64,000 nt of DNA from Labilibaculum antarcticum (GTDB lineage: Bacteria > Bacteroidota > Bacteroidia > Bacteroidales > Marinifilaceae). The DNA lies in contig NZ_AP018042.1 of NCBI RefSeq assembly GCF_002356295.1, positions 744,001-808,000 on the forward strand, given 5' to 3'. The notes beneath the pieces are model-generated. The model had not been told where the DNA came from. It worked only from the letters and a program-made list of their open reading frames with translations, and did not search any database. Of the stretch, positions 37,297 through 45,956 are shown piece after piece. The position numbers and the translations under genes were made by a program. Numbering within the stretch: the first letter of the stretch is position 1; every line of letters starts with the position of its first letter.

Positions 37297-38856
37297 TTAT
37301 TTTAGTTCCACTTCTGTTATATTACTATAATTTTTTCCGCGGATATTTTCAAATTCAGTAAGCATTTCTTTCAATTTCTCAGGATTAGTCGTTGCTAAAT
37401 TGTTTTGCTGATCAATATCTTCTTTAATATTGTAAAGTTGATAAGCCTTTGAATTCCCTATCTCAATATTCACTTGCTTTAGAATCGGAGTACCCTCATA
37501 TGGAGGAATCATTATCCAATTTCCTTTACGAAATGCAGTTTTAGAATTTGCTTCAACAATCAGGTTTTCTCTTCCTTTGTCGCTCTCTCCCAATAATGCA
37601 CTTAGCATATCCTGACTGTCTGTTTTTGGAGCTTCGACACCAATTAATTTGGCTATTGAAGCCATTAAATCCATCTGACAAACCAAAACATCTGATTCTT
37701 GCGGCTTAATTTTACCTTTCCAATAGGTGATAAATGGAATTCTTGTGCCTGCTTCGAATAAACTGTATTTTCCACCTCTAAATGGTCCTGAAGGTTTGTG
37801 CTTTCCTAATTTCTCAACGGCATCATCGTTATAACCGTCATTCAACACCGGACCATTATCGCTTGAGAAAACGATTAAAGTATTCTCCAATAAGCCTTCT
37901 TCCTTCATTGTTTTCATGAACTCTCCTATGGTCCAGTCGGCTTCCAAAATTACATCTCCACGTGCACCCATTCCCGATTTTCCAACAAAAGCAGGATTTG
38001 GAGTACGAGGTACATGAGGCTGTTGCAATGCGTAATACAAAAAGAAGGGTTCACTTTTATGATCTCGTACATATTGCTGAGCCAATTTCAAAAAGTGACC
38101 AGACATTTCTTCATCAACCCATTTCGCCTTTTCGCCACCTTTCATGAATCCAATTCTAGGAATTCCATTCACAATAGTCCCATTGTGACCATGATGCCAT
38201 TTCAATCTACAAAGCTCTGGATTCTCAAGTCCGGTTTGCTGACCCGCAAAATTCTCTTTGTAGCTTACTTCAATGGGATCATTAGCATCTACACCAACAA
38301 CATTCCCATTATCGATAAATACAGTAGGAACACGATCTTGAGTCGCAGCCATAATATACGAATAATCGAATCCAACTTCGTTAGGACCCGGAGTTATGTG
38401 TTTGTTCCAATCCAAAGCACCATCACCCAAACCTAAATGCCACTTGCCTACAACACCTGTATGGTATCCGTTTGCTTGCATCATTTTAGGAAGTGTAGGT
38501 TGATCTGTACCAATTAATAAGGGAGCACTGCCAGCAAGTATCTTTGCATCTTTATTTCTCCAAGGATAAGATCCTGTTAACAGTGCATATCTACTTGGCG
38601 TGCAAGTTGCTGATGATGCATAACCATTGGTGAATCGGATTCCTCCTTCGGCAATTGCATCAATATTTGGTGTTTGCAATTCAGTTGCGCCATATGAACT
38701 TAAATCGCCGTAGCCCAAATCATCCATATAGATAACCACAACGTTTGGTTTTGCACTCTTCTCTTCATCCGTTTTTTTTGCTGGTTGACATCCTGCAATT
38801 AAAATTGGCACTAATAAAATCGACCAGATTAAATTTTTCATTTTCATAAACTTCAT
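37297..38856 (-). CDS. Formylglycine-dependent sulfatase (family S1), lipoprotein
   Basis: 519 residues. A lipoprotein signal with lipobox LIAGC (cysteine 23) is followed by the S1 sulfatase core: metal-binding YMDDLGYGD, the formylglycine site C-T-P-S-R (Cys85) in SSATCTPSRYALLTG, VVGKWHLG, and a second metal site in VFSSDNGP. It needs an anaerobic or aerobic sulfatase-maturing enzyme encoded elsewhere. In this locus it should remove sulfate from the red-algal galactan (for example L-galactose-6-sulfate of porphyran, or sulfated agar). The subfamily cannot be assigned by eye. It has its own operator promoter (39018-39085) and terminator, and is divergent from the M64 peptidase gene. Confidence 0.92.
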   Translation of the reverse strand: MKFMKMKNLIWSILLVPILIAGCQPAKKTDEEKSAKPNVVVIYMDDLGYGDLSSYGATELQTPNIDAIAEGGIRFTNGYASSATCTPSRYALLTGSYPWRNKDAKILAGSAPLLIGTDQPTLPKMMQANGYHTGVVGKWHLGLGDGALDWNKHITPGPNEVGFDYSYIMAATQDRVPTVFIDNGNVVGVDANDPIEVSYKENFAGQQTGLENPELCRLKWHHGHNGTIVNGIPRIGFMKGGEKAKWVDEEMSGHFLKLAQQYVRDHKSEPFFLYYALQQPHVPRTPNPAFVGKSGMGARGDVILEADWTIGEFMKTMKEEGLLENTLIVFSSDNGPVLNDGYNDDAVEKLGKHKPSGPFRGGKYSLFEAGTRIPFITYWKGKIKPQESDVLVCQMDLMASIAKLIGVEAPKTDSQDMLSALLGESDKGRENLIVEANSKTAFRKGNWIMIPPYEGTPILKQVNIEIGNSKAYQLYNIKEDIDQQNNLATTNPEKLKEMLTEFENIRGKNYSNITEVELK

Positions 38857-39017
38857 TTTTTAATCAGCAATAAATACTTTTGAGCTATTATTATTTTGAG
38901 CGGTGAATCATTTCTGATTACCTATATTAATTCTTACCCTTTACTTATTTCACTTGCCTTCTACATACCGAATACATTCCTAATGAGTAAAAATTATACC
39001 TTCGATACTTTTTAGTA

Positions 39018-39085
39018 CAATAGTAGGTATTATGAACCTGTCATAATAGTGGTATATAAACAATTTTTAAGGGGGCATTTGATAT
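39018..39085 (-). promoter_or_regulatory. Sulfatase promoter with single GCATTTGAT operator
   Basis: Minus-strand -7-like box TACTATTG at 39018-39025 (same one-base deviation as the GH117 box) and plus-strand GGGGGCATTTGATATT with GAT at 39081, again exactly 56 bp away. Weaker matches (GGTATTATGAAC at 39026, GGTATATAAAC at 39051) lie between. The 466-bp gap 38857-39322 otherwise holds a long AT-rich sulfatase leader and leader element B. Confidence 0.5.
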
Positions 39086-39234
39086 TTCCTAAACATCTAC
39101 AACTACAATGCTTGAACTAATTACATAAACTTGCCTTTACAGAATTAGTAGAGATATGACGAATCGCATTTTTCGGAAAACAGATAATCCTTATCTTGTA
39201 GCATCTACAAAACACTAAAAAGAAACAAAATACT

Positions 39235-39322
39235 ATGAAACGTCCATGTATAAAGCTTTCTACACACAGGGAGATGATTATATGGTAAGTTCCATATGAC
39301 AAAAACTTAAAATTATAAACAT
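39235..39322 (+). promoter_or_regulatory. Leader element copy B (MKRPC upstream frame)
   Basis: Lies directly before the M64 peptidase ATG at 39323. It contains ATGAAACGTCCATG (39235), ACACACAGGGAGATGATTAT (39262-39281) and CATATGACAAAAACTTAAAA, then ATTATAAACAT up to the ATG. A 17-residue frame MKRPCIKLSTHREMIIW (39235-39288) ends 34 bases before the peptidase start. The final 31 bases differ from copy C at a single position. The function is unknown; a translational leader or structured cis-regulator is suggested. Confidence 0.6.
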
Positions 39323-40732
39323 ATGAAAAATATTTTTGTATTTACCCTTGTACTAATTGGCATCTCCTTTTCATCCATGGCTCAATATGCTGATTATTTT
39401 ACAAGTGCTACAATGCGTCTGGACTATAACCATGTGGGAAATTCGGGTGAAGAACACTTCGCTTTCGATCAAATGGTGAATGATGGCGACTGGGCAGGCA
39501 GTAAAACTGTTTTACTTGACAATCTGAAACTGGGAAAATATTTTTTCGAAGTAAAAGACTCTAAAACTGGTACACTGCTCTACTCACGAGGATTTGCAAG
39601 TATTTATGGCGAATGGGAAACTACACCGGAAGCAAAAACAGAATGGGGAAGTTTTCATGAATCTCTTCGTTTTCCCTGGCCTAAAAATGAGGTGGCTGTC
39701 ACAATATCAAAACGTAATATTAACAATGGCTTCGATCCCATATGGACTTATAATGTGAATCCAAAACATTACCGTTCATTCTCCAGCCCAGTAAAAAATC
39801 ATTACAATACAATTGATATTGTAGTGAACGGAAAACCTGAACATCAAGTTGACATTGTTGTTTTAGGAGAAGGTTACGCAAAAGAAGATATGGGGAAATT
39901 TAAAAAGGATGCACAGCGCTTTGCTGAAGTTCTTTTAAATACCGAACCTTATGCTTCATTTAAGGATAAATTTTCGATCAGAGCGGTAGAAACTCCATCT
40001 CCCGATTCTGGCGTGAATCATTCTCATCAGGATATCCACACCCGATCAGCTCTTTCAGTTACCTACGGAGCTTTTGATTCGGAACGATATGCGCTTGGGT
40101 TCGATAATAAAACCATTCGGAACGCAGCAGCAGCAGTACCCTATGAATTTACGGCCATTTTAATGAATGACTCCATTTATGGTGGTGGCGGTATCTACAA
40201 CTTATACATCACTGCTGCGGTTGATAATGCTTTTCAGGAATACTTGTTTGTTCATGAATTTGGTCATCATTTTGCTGATTTGGCTGACGAGTATTACACA
40301 TCTGCAACAGCTTACGAAATGGACGCCAAGCATTTGGAACCTTGGGAACTAAATGTAACGGCCAATGCTGATCCCGAAACAATTAAATGGAAAGACATCG
40401 TTACTCCTGGCACACCAATTCCAACTCCATGGGAGAAAGAAAAATACGATGAGAACAGCATTGCCGTTCAGAAAAAGCGTGTTGAGTTACGAAAATCTAA
40501 AGTTGATGAAAAAGTAATGGAAGATTTCTTTCTGAAACAAAAAGCATGGGATAATGAGCTTTTATCCAATATGAAATATAGTGGTAAAGTAGGTGCTTTC
40601 GAAGGAGCTCAATACAAGTCAAAAGGTTTGTACCGAAGTGCTGCAAATTGCATCATGTTTACCCGTCACGATAAATTTTGCCCTGCCTGCCAACGGGCAA
40701 TCAAACTGGTAATCGATCAAAACACGAAGTAA
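39323..40732 (+). CDS. M64 family (IgA-peptidase-like) zinc metallopeptidase
   Basis: 469 residues with a signal peptide ending SMAQ (residues 18-21) and an N-terminal beta domain (to about residue 165). The catalytic domain carries VDIVVLGEGYAKEDM and the zinc motif VHEFGHHFADLADEYY (HExxHxxxxxD), with a late CIMFTRHDKFCPACQRA cysteine segment, the layout of Bacteroidetes peptidase family M64. The protein is exported and probably periplasmic or surface-attached. It is divergent from the sulfatase and has no obvious role in galactan use. Leader element B covers its 5' end. It is monocistronic, ending at the hairpin 40753-40786. Confidence 0.9.
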   Translation: MKNIFVFTLVLIGISFSSMAQYADYFTSATMRLDYNHVGNSGEEHFAFDQMVNDGDWAGSKTVLLDNLKLGKYFFEVKDSKTGTLLYSRGFASIYGEWETTPEAKTEWGSFHESLRFPWPKNEVAVTISKRNINNGFDPIWTYNVNPKHYRSFSSPVKNHYNTIDIVVNGKPEHQVDIVVLGEGYAKEDMGKFKKDAQRFAEVLLNTEPYASFKDKFSIRAVETPSPDSGVNHSHQDIHTRSALSVTYGAFDSERYALGFDNKTIRNAAAAVPYEFTAILMNDSIYGGGGIYNLYITAAVDNAFQEYLFVHEFGHHFADLADEYYTSATAYEMDAKHLEPWELNVTANADPETIKWKDIVTPGTPIPTPWEKEKYDENSIAVQKKRVELRKSKVDEKVMEDFFLKQKAWDNELLSNMKYSGKVGAFEGAQYKSKGLYRSAANCIMFTRHDKFCPACQRAIKLVIDQNTK

Positions 40733-40752
40733 AAACGAAAGCTGGATAAACT

Positions 40753-40786
40753 AAAAAGCGATTCATATTTAAATGAATCGCTTTTT
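40753..40786 (+). terminator. Terminator of the M64 peptidase gene
   Basis: 14-bp stem AAAAAGCGATTCAT (40753-40766) with its complement at 40773-40786, a 6-base loop, running into T8. Confidence 0.9.
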
Positions 40787-40858
40787 TTTAATACCTCTCA
40801 AAAAGAGTAGACCCAAGCCTTTCAACTCTTATTTCCAAACACATACAACCTCTACAAT

Positions 40859-40893
40859 AAAATATCCCGACTTCTTTGAGGCCGGGATATTTT
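40859..40893 (-). terminator. Terminator of galE
   Basis: 11-bp stem AAAATATCCCG (40859-40869) with its complement at 40883-40893; on the minus strand it continues into TTTTATT. It lies 22 bp after the galE stop. Confidence 0.8.
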
Positions 40894-40914
40894 TTAATTC
40901 TTTTTAAATACGAT

Positions 40915-41940
40915 TTACATCTTGCCGATATTCAATTGCCATTTCCAGGCTGAAAGAAGGGTCGCATCAAGAGTACTCTCTGCTTTCCATCCTAATTCTT
41001 CATTTGCTAAGGTGGTATCGGCATATATTTGTTCGATATCGCCAGCTCGACGAGCTACTATTTTATGAGGAACTTTCTCTCCTGTTGCTCTTTCGAATGA
41101 TTTAATAATCTCAAGAACAGAAACTCCATTACCTGTTCCAATATTAAAATATTCGTAATTTTCCTTGTTCTTGTTTTTTAATAGCCTTTCAATAGCTACT
41201 ACATGTGCCTTGGCTAAATCTACAACATGAATGTAGTCGCGAATGGCTGAACCATCGGCGGTATCATAATCATTACCAAAAACACTCAACTCTGGACGAA
41301 TACCAGCCACAGTTTGTGTTAGGAAAGGAATTAAGTTATTGGGTACGCCCAATGGCAACTCACCAATTTTAGCAGTTGCATGTGCCCCAATTGGGTTGAA
41401 ATACCTTAGTGCGATTCCTTTTAATGATGGATATGCTTTAATCGTATCTCGAATGATATCCTCACAAATAACTTTCGTATTTCCGTAAGGTGATTCAGCT
41501 TCTTTTCTTGGTGTTTGCTCCGTTACCGGTAAATGCTCTGGCTGTCCATATACAGTACAAGAAGATGAAAACACAAGATTAGATACATTAAACTCAATCA
41601 TTGAATCCATGATATTTAGTAAAGAGCTCAAGTTATTATGATAATACATCAATGGTTTATCAACCGATTCTCCAACCGCTTTCGATGCAGCAAAATGTAT
41701 AATTGCTTCTATATCTGAATATTTCTGAAAGAAATCTTTTACTTTTTGTTTGTCCGTTAAATCAAACTGCTCGAATTTTGGTCGAATGCCGGATATTTTC
41801 TTAATCTGATCCAGCACTTCAATTTTTGAATTCGAAAGGTTATCAACAATCACAACATCGTAGCCACTGTTTTGCAATTCCACAACGGTATGTGATCCTA
41901 TAAAACCGGTTCCTCCGGTAACAAGAATTTGTTTGCTCAT
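40915..41940 (-). CDS. galE: UDP-glucose 4-epimerase
   Basis: 341 residues of the extended SDR family. The NAD-binding GGTGFIGSHT is at the N-terminus, HFAASKAVGES follows, and the catalytic Ser/Tyr/Lys are in FSSSCTVYGQPEHLP and YGNTK, with GxSVLEI and the C-terminal RRAGDIEQIYADTTLANEELGW block typical of GalE. It interconverts UDP-galactose and UDP-glucose, or the N-acetylated forms if the pocket is wide. It is transcribed alone behind a 0.5-kb spacer, next to both the galactan locus and the amino-sugar cluster, either of which would use it. Confidence 0.95.
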   Translation of the reverse strand: MSKQILVTGGTGFIGSHTVVELQNSGYDVVIVDNLSNSKIEVLDQIKKISGIRPKFEQFDLTDKQKVKDFFQKYSDIEAIIHFAASKAVGESVDKPLMYYHNNLSSLLNIMDSMIEFNVSNLVFSSSCTVYGQPEHLPVTEQTPRKEAESPYGNTKVICEDIIRDTIKAYPSLKGIALRYFNPIGAHATAKIGELPLGVPNNLIPFLTQTVAGIRPELSVFGNDYDTADGSAIRDYIHVVDLAKAHVVAIERLLKNKNKENYEYFNIGTGNGVSVLEIIKSFERATGEKVPHKIVARRAGDIEQIYADTTLANEELGWKAESTLDATLLSAWKWQLNIGKM

Positions 41941-42195
41941 TTAGTTTAATTTAGGATTAACAATAAAAACAAATTTACATTAGTTGACTTTCAAAAACAA
42001 TAATAGTGAAGTCTAATAGTTGATAAAGGCAGATAACTTCACAATTAATTAAACTAAGCTTGTAATCTTCTTACTGAATGTTTACTTATTCTGTAGAATT
42101 CGCTTTTATCAAGTTTTAAACTTCTGTTGTTCCCCCTTCTTTCATATTTTAAATCTATTGGTCCATTTGTTTTTCATGCACCACAAGAAAAATAA

Positions 42196-42408
42196 GCCAT
42201 TCGTACTGAGAAACCAATAAGTGAAGCATTTCAAACTGCGGAATCAAGCCTTTCCAGTATCAAGGGAAAAATTTCAGCTGAAACTAAAAAAGAAGTAAGT
42301 TGGGAAGAAACGATAAATTCTGATATGTATTTGGGACCTAAATCTTAGGTAATTGCGTCGGCTTCTATTTCAAAAGAGATACCCAAACCCGGAAGTGGCC
42401 CGAATTAA
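42196..42408 (+). pseudogene. Remnant of a Gfo/Idh/MocA oxidoreductase C-terminus
   Basis: Within the 518-bp gap 41941-42458 a plus-strand frame after a TAA reads ISAETKKEVSWEETINSDM then YLGPKS, meets TAG at 42346-42348, and continues in frame as VIASASISKEIPKPGSGPN to a TAA at 42406. The sequence W-E-E-T-x-N-S-D-x-x-L-G-P followed by a P-x-P-G end is what the C-terminus of Gfo/Idh/MocA family proteins looks like. No start codon or N-terminal part is present. It is a decayed 3' fragment. The remaining 250 bp toward galE show nothing. Confidence 0.5.
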
Positions 42409-42435
42409 AAAAGCCTGTCTCTGCTGGACAGGCTT
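42409..42435 (-). terminator. Terminator of the GH20 gene
   Basis: AAGCCTGTC pairs with GACAGGCTT (arms 42411-42419 and 42427-42435), and on the minus strand it is followed by TTTTTAATT. It lies 24 bp after the GH20 stop and overlaps the 3' end of the oxidoreductase remnant. Confidence 0.8.
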
Positions 42436-42458
42436 ATGGTAACAAGCTCATTTAAAAT

Positions 42459-44045
42459 CTATTTCAACTCCTTATTTTTAAGAACTTGCCATGGTATCAA
42501 TTCTGATTTATAGTAGTTAATATTCATAAATTCAAATCTTTCTTGTTGCATTCCAAGGCGAAATTTATACTCGTCCCATGAATGGTTTTCAACAGGAGAC
42601 CATCCTAATTCTGCGTAACCTGGAAGACGTGGAAACACAAGAAACTCGATGTCATCCATAGTTTCAACTGTTTCAGTCCAAAGAGGAGCTTCAATCCCCA
42701 GAATATCCTTCTTAGCTATTCCTTCTACAATACTTTCCAGAGTCCAATTGTAAGCCTTGTCAACAGGAACAAAACCGGCCCAGTGCAGACCCAATGGACA
42801 TAATGAATCGTACTGCATATCCATATAAGCAAGTGAAGCAGGAGACATTATAACTTTTACGTTTTGCTTTACGGCCTTTACTGCATTTTCTGGTTTGGTT
42901 TGCCAAAACTGAGCCACAGAGCTTTCATCAAGAGATGCAGCAGCAACATCAGCCCATCCCATCATCTTCTTACCATGAGACTGAACAATTTTCTGCACTC
43001 TATTCACAAACTTGATGTAATCTTTCTTTTTGGTTACATGCGATTCGTCTCCTCCGATATGAATATACTCACCAGGAGTGATAGCAGCCAATTCGCGAAT
43101 CACATCATCAACAAATTGGTAGGTAATTTCTTTATCAGTAGCCAAAGTGCTGAATCCAACTCGTGTTCCTGTATACAATTCACAAGCTTTATTATCAGCA
43201 TTTAATTCAGCATAAGAAGCCAAAGCGGCATTCGTGTGACCTGGCATGTCGATTTCAGGAATAATTGTAATGTAACGCTCCTTGGCATACTGCACAATTT
43301 CTTGATATTCTTCCTGTGTGTAGTATCCACCTTTCCCGCCACCAACTTGTGTCTTTCCACCAATTTCTGTTAGTTTAGGCCACGATTTTATTTCAATTCT
43401 CCATCCCTGATCATCGGAAAGATGCAGATGCAAAACATTCATTTTATATGCAGCCAAATAATCAATGTATTGCTTAACATCCTCAATACCGAAAAAGTGT
43501 CGTACCACATCCAACATGGCTCCGCGATATCCATACTGCGGATAATCCATAATTGTTCCACTGGCAATTAACCAAGGACCTTTCTGCAAACTATCTGATT
43601 CTATTTTTGCAGGTAAAAGTTGCCGAATTGTTTGCACTCCACGAAAGATACCTTCAGGTTTAAAAGCCTCCAGAGTGATTTTTTTAGACTCAATGATCAA
43701 ATTATATCCTTCTTCACCCAAATCTTTTTGGTTCTCATTTATAATCAGAGAGATTCCTCTACTTCCCAAGGGTTTCTTCAACTCTTTTATTTCGGTCTTG
43801 AATCCTGTCGAAGGAGCGATGAAATCGGCCAGATAGGCTGCTATTTCTCTTACTTCTTCCTTTCCTGTTTGAATATTAATTTGAGTATTCTTTGTCCATT
43901 CGAACGAACTTCCTGTTGCAGTTAAACTTACTGGCTTAGGGATCAGATTTTCCTGATTCAAATCTTTAGGAATCGGTTTTTTGCAAGAAAACAACATCAT
44001 AGGAATGAATAGTAATGCCAATCCAAATTGTAAGAATTTACTCAT
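42459..44045 (-). CDS. GH20 beta-N-acetylhexosaminidase, lipoprotein
   Basis: 528 residues with a lipobox (LFSCKK, cysteine 21), the small N-terminal GH20b domain (NLIPKPVSLTATGSSFEW onward) and the catalytic barrel with HLHLSDDQGWRIEIKSWPKL, IPEIDMPGHTNAALASY and the catalytic Asp-Glu pair in HIGGDESH. The family removes terminal GlcNAc or GalNAc by substrate-assisted catalysis. The lipid anchor puts it in the periplasm or on the surface. It ends the ROK kinase/CBM9 group, and released hexosamine would enter through the FucP/NagP-type permease at 48.9 kb. Confidence 0.93.
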   Translation of the reverse strand: MSKFLQFGLALLFIPMMLFSCKKPIPKDLNQENLIPKPVSLTATGSSFEWTKNTQINIQTGKEEVREIAAYLADFIAPSTGFKTEIKELKKPLGSRGISLIINENQKDLGEEGYNLIIESKKITLEAFKPEGIFRGVQTIRQLLPAKIESDSLQKGPWLIASGTIMDYPQYGYRGAMLDVVRHFFGIEDVKQYIDYLAAYKMNVLHLHLSDDQGWRIEIKSWPKLTEIGGKTQVGGGKGGYYTQEEYQEIVQYAKERYITIIPEIDMPGHTNAALASYAELNADNKACELYTGTRVGFSTLATDKEITYQFVDDVIRELAAITPGEYIHIGGDESHVTKKKDYIKFVNRVQKIVQSHGKKMMGWADVAAASLDESSVAQFWQTKPENAVKAVKQNVKVIMSPASLAYMDMQYDSLCPLGLHWAGFVPVDKAYNWTLESIVEGIAKKDILGIEAPLWTETVETMDDIEFLVFPRLPGYAELGWSPVENHSWDEYKFRLGMQQERFEFMNINYYKSELIPWQVLKNKELK

Positions 44046-44106
44046 ATTATCATTTTTTGTTTGTTAATATTTCCCTAATATTGCTTGATTTCCCACAAAA
44101 TCTAAT

Positions 44107-45066
44107 TCACTTTCGGCTTTGATCGTTCCATATTAAAGCGGCCGCCCCAAGTACTGCAGCATCATCGCCTAATTCTGAAGGCAAGAGGCTAATTTTGTTT
44201 TTATACAGAAACAGTAAATTCTTCTCCATTGCCTCACGAACAGGTTCAAAAAGAAGTTCTCCAGCCTTTGCCAATCCTCCAAAAAAGAAAATAGCTTTAG
44301 GACTAGTTACCGTAGCAATATTCGCCAAAGTTTCCCCTAACATTTTCCCGGTATAGGCAAAGACTTCCATTGCTAGTAAATCCCCGTCATTGGCCGCGTC
44401 GGCAACCATTTTCGCAGTCAATTTATTAAACGGGATTTCTCGCAAAGGACTATCGCCCAAATGTTTTGCCAACATCTTATACACAGTTCGTTTTACTCCG
44501 GTAGCAGATACATATGTCTCTAAACAACCTCTTCGGCCACAACCACATTCCCGTCCTTCCGGCCTTACAATAATATGTCCAACTTCCCCGGCAAATCCAT
44601 CATGTCCGTAAAGCAAATCGCCGTTTACAACAATACCACTTCCCAAACCAGTACCCAGAGTAATCATCATATAGTCAGTCATGTTTTTTGCACCTCCAAA
44701 TATACGCTCACCCAAAGCCGCAGCATTGGCATCATTGGTAAGTTTTACGGGGACATTCATGCGTTCCTTCACCAAACGGGAAATTTCCAAGCATCCTTTC
44801 CACCTTAAATTGGCGGCATTTTCGATTGTGCCGGTATGAAAATTTCCATTGGGAGCTCCAATACCAACCCCAATTAATTTAAGATTCTCACTTGAATCTT
44901 CAATCGTCTTATCCATTAGATTACACAAGTCATTCAGAAAATCCTCAAATCGTTCTTGCTCCTGAGTGAGAATACTTCCATTTCCCCAGGATTTTCCGTT
45001 TGCGTCAACACATGAAAAAACGGTATTGGTTCCTCCTATATCTATACCTACTGCTATATCTGTCAT
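44107..45066 (-). CDS. ROK family sugar kinase
   Basis: 319 residues with no DNA-binding domain. The phosphate-binding IDIGGTNTVFSCVD is at the N-terminus, the catalytic Asp in LTNDANAAALGE, TLGTGLGSGIV follows, and the structural zinc motif is GHIIVRPEGRECGCGRRGCLE. These are the features of cytoplasmic glucokinase/N-acetylhexosamine kinase ROK enzymes. Context (GH20, NagB-like fusion, NagP-type permease) favours GlcNAc or another hexosamine. It lies 61 bp upstream of the GH20 gene in the same direction. Confidence 0.9.
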   Translation of the reverse strand: MTDIAVGIDIGGTNTVFSCVDANGKSWGNGSILTQEQERFEDFLNDLCNLMDKTIEDSSENLKLIGVGIGAPNGNFHTGTIENAANLRWKGCLEISRLVKERMNVPVKLTNDANAAALGERIFGGAKNMTDYMMITLGTGLGSGIVVNGDLLYGHDGFAGEVGHIIVRPEGRECGCGRRGCLETYVSATGVKRTVYKMLAKHLGDSPLREIPFNKLTAKMVADAANDGDLLAMEVFAYTGKMLGETLANIATVTSPKAIFFFGGLAKAGELLFEPVREAMEKNLLFLYKNKISLLPSELGDDAAVLGAAALIWNDQSRK

Positions 45067-45209
45067 TACAATTTATTCTAATTTGCTTTCAAATAAAAAT
45101 GATCGTGATGCTAGTCCCGTTGTTGAACCAGCACTACTGCTAATTTGGCCGTAAAAAAACAAAACATATTTACTTATTGAGTCCAAACAGAGCAAGTATG
45201 CTAGCTAAA

Positions 45210-45893
45210 TTAAGAAGCAAAGCTAGTTCTTTCTTTATAGTCTTTATAGTAGGCTTCTAATTTAAACGTACCAAATGATGATGGAATATGAAAATCCGGT
45301 TCTTCAGAATCTGGTTTCACCCAGGAAATCCATCTCAAATCCGCCTCTTTGTTTCCATCTGGCAAACCCATACAATACCCACGATACAAACCAGCCTCTA
45401 TTCTATCTTTTTTCAACAATCCTAACTCTTTCAAAGAGGAAAGTTTAATTGAACCTTCCACCACATATCCTTTTGGATTTACCGAAGCTTTCACCTCCAA
45501 ATTTCCTTCAGGCCATTCCCATTGGTAATCAAAATCGCGATAATATCGGGTCACATAATCCAAGACACGTCCTCGGGCATCCATTTCCAAACAGTAGTAC
45601 GGATTTAATTTTTCATTTTGTCTAAAAAAAATCTCAACGCGATCACTTTGGACTACCTCCATTTTGTGATCTTCATCAACGTAAGTCAATACATTCTCAT
45701 CTTCTACGTCGAACCTGAAAAATAATTTATTATCATCATGCAAAGCTCTAAAAGTGGTCTTAGGTTCTTTCTCCTCTTCCCAGGGATAAGAGAAGTCTGA
45801 ATTGATATTTGCCATTTCCCAAACAGGATGCATTTGTCCCCCAGTAAGGTTCAACATATTGGCTTTTATTCTTTTTACGATATATTCAGTCAT
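45210..45893 (-). CDS. CBM9-like carbohydrate-binding protein without signal peptide
   Basis: 227 residues resembling the carbohydrate-binding family 9-like domain: HPVWEMANINSDFSYPWEE, LFFRFDVEDENV, SDRVEIFFRQ, YYCLEMDARGRVLDY, ADLRWISWVKP. There is no export signal, which is unusual for a carbohydrate-binding module and suggests a cytoplasmic sugar or glycoconjugate sensor or an enzyme of unknown activity. It lies between the NagB-like fusion and the ROK kinase, though a strong hairpin (45899-45936) separates it from the former. Confidence 0.75.
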   Translation of the reverse strand: MTEYIVKRIKANMLNLTGGQMHPVWEMANINSDFSYPWEEEKEPKTTFRALHDDNKLFFRFDVEDENVLTYVDEDHKMEVVQSDRVEIFFRQNEKLNPYYCLEMDARGRVLDYVTRYYRDFDYQWEWPEGNLEVKASVNPKGYVVEGSIKLSSLKELGLLKKDRIEAGLYRGYCMGLPDGNKEADLRWISWVKPDSEEPDFHIPSSFGTFKLEAYYKDYKERTSFAS

Positions 45894-45898
45894 TTACT

Positions 45899-45936
45899 AA
45901 AAAAAAGTGGACCGAGAGACAATTGTCTCCCGATCC
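45899..45936 (-). terminator. Terminator between the NagB-like gene and the CBM9-like gene
   Basis: A 12-bp stem with G-U pairs (minus strand GGATCGGGAGAC, loop AATT, GTCTCTCGGTCC) is followed by ACTTTTTTTT. It lies 20 bp after the NagB-like stop and just before the CBM9-like start, so the downstream group is either read through or has its own promoter. Confidence 0.8.
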
Positions 45937-45956
45937 GGGGTATTTATGTGTGGTAG

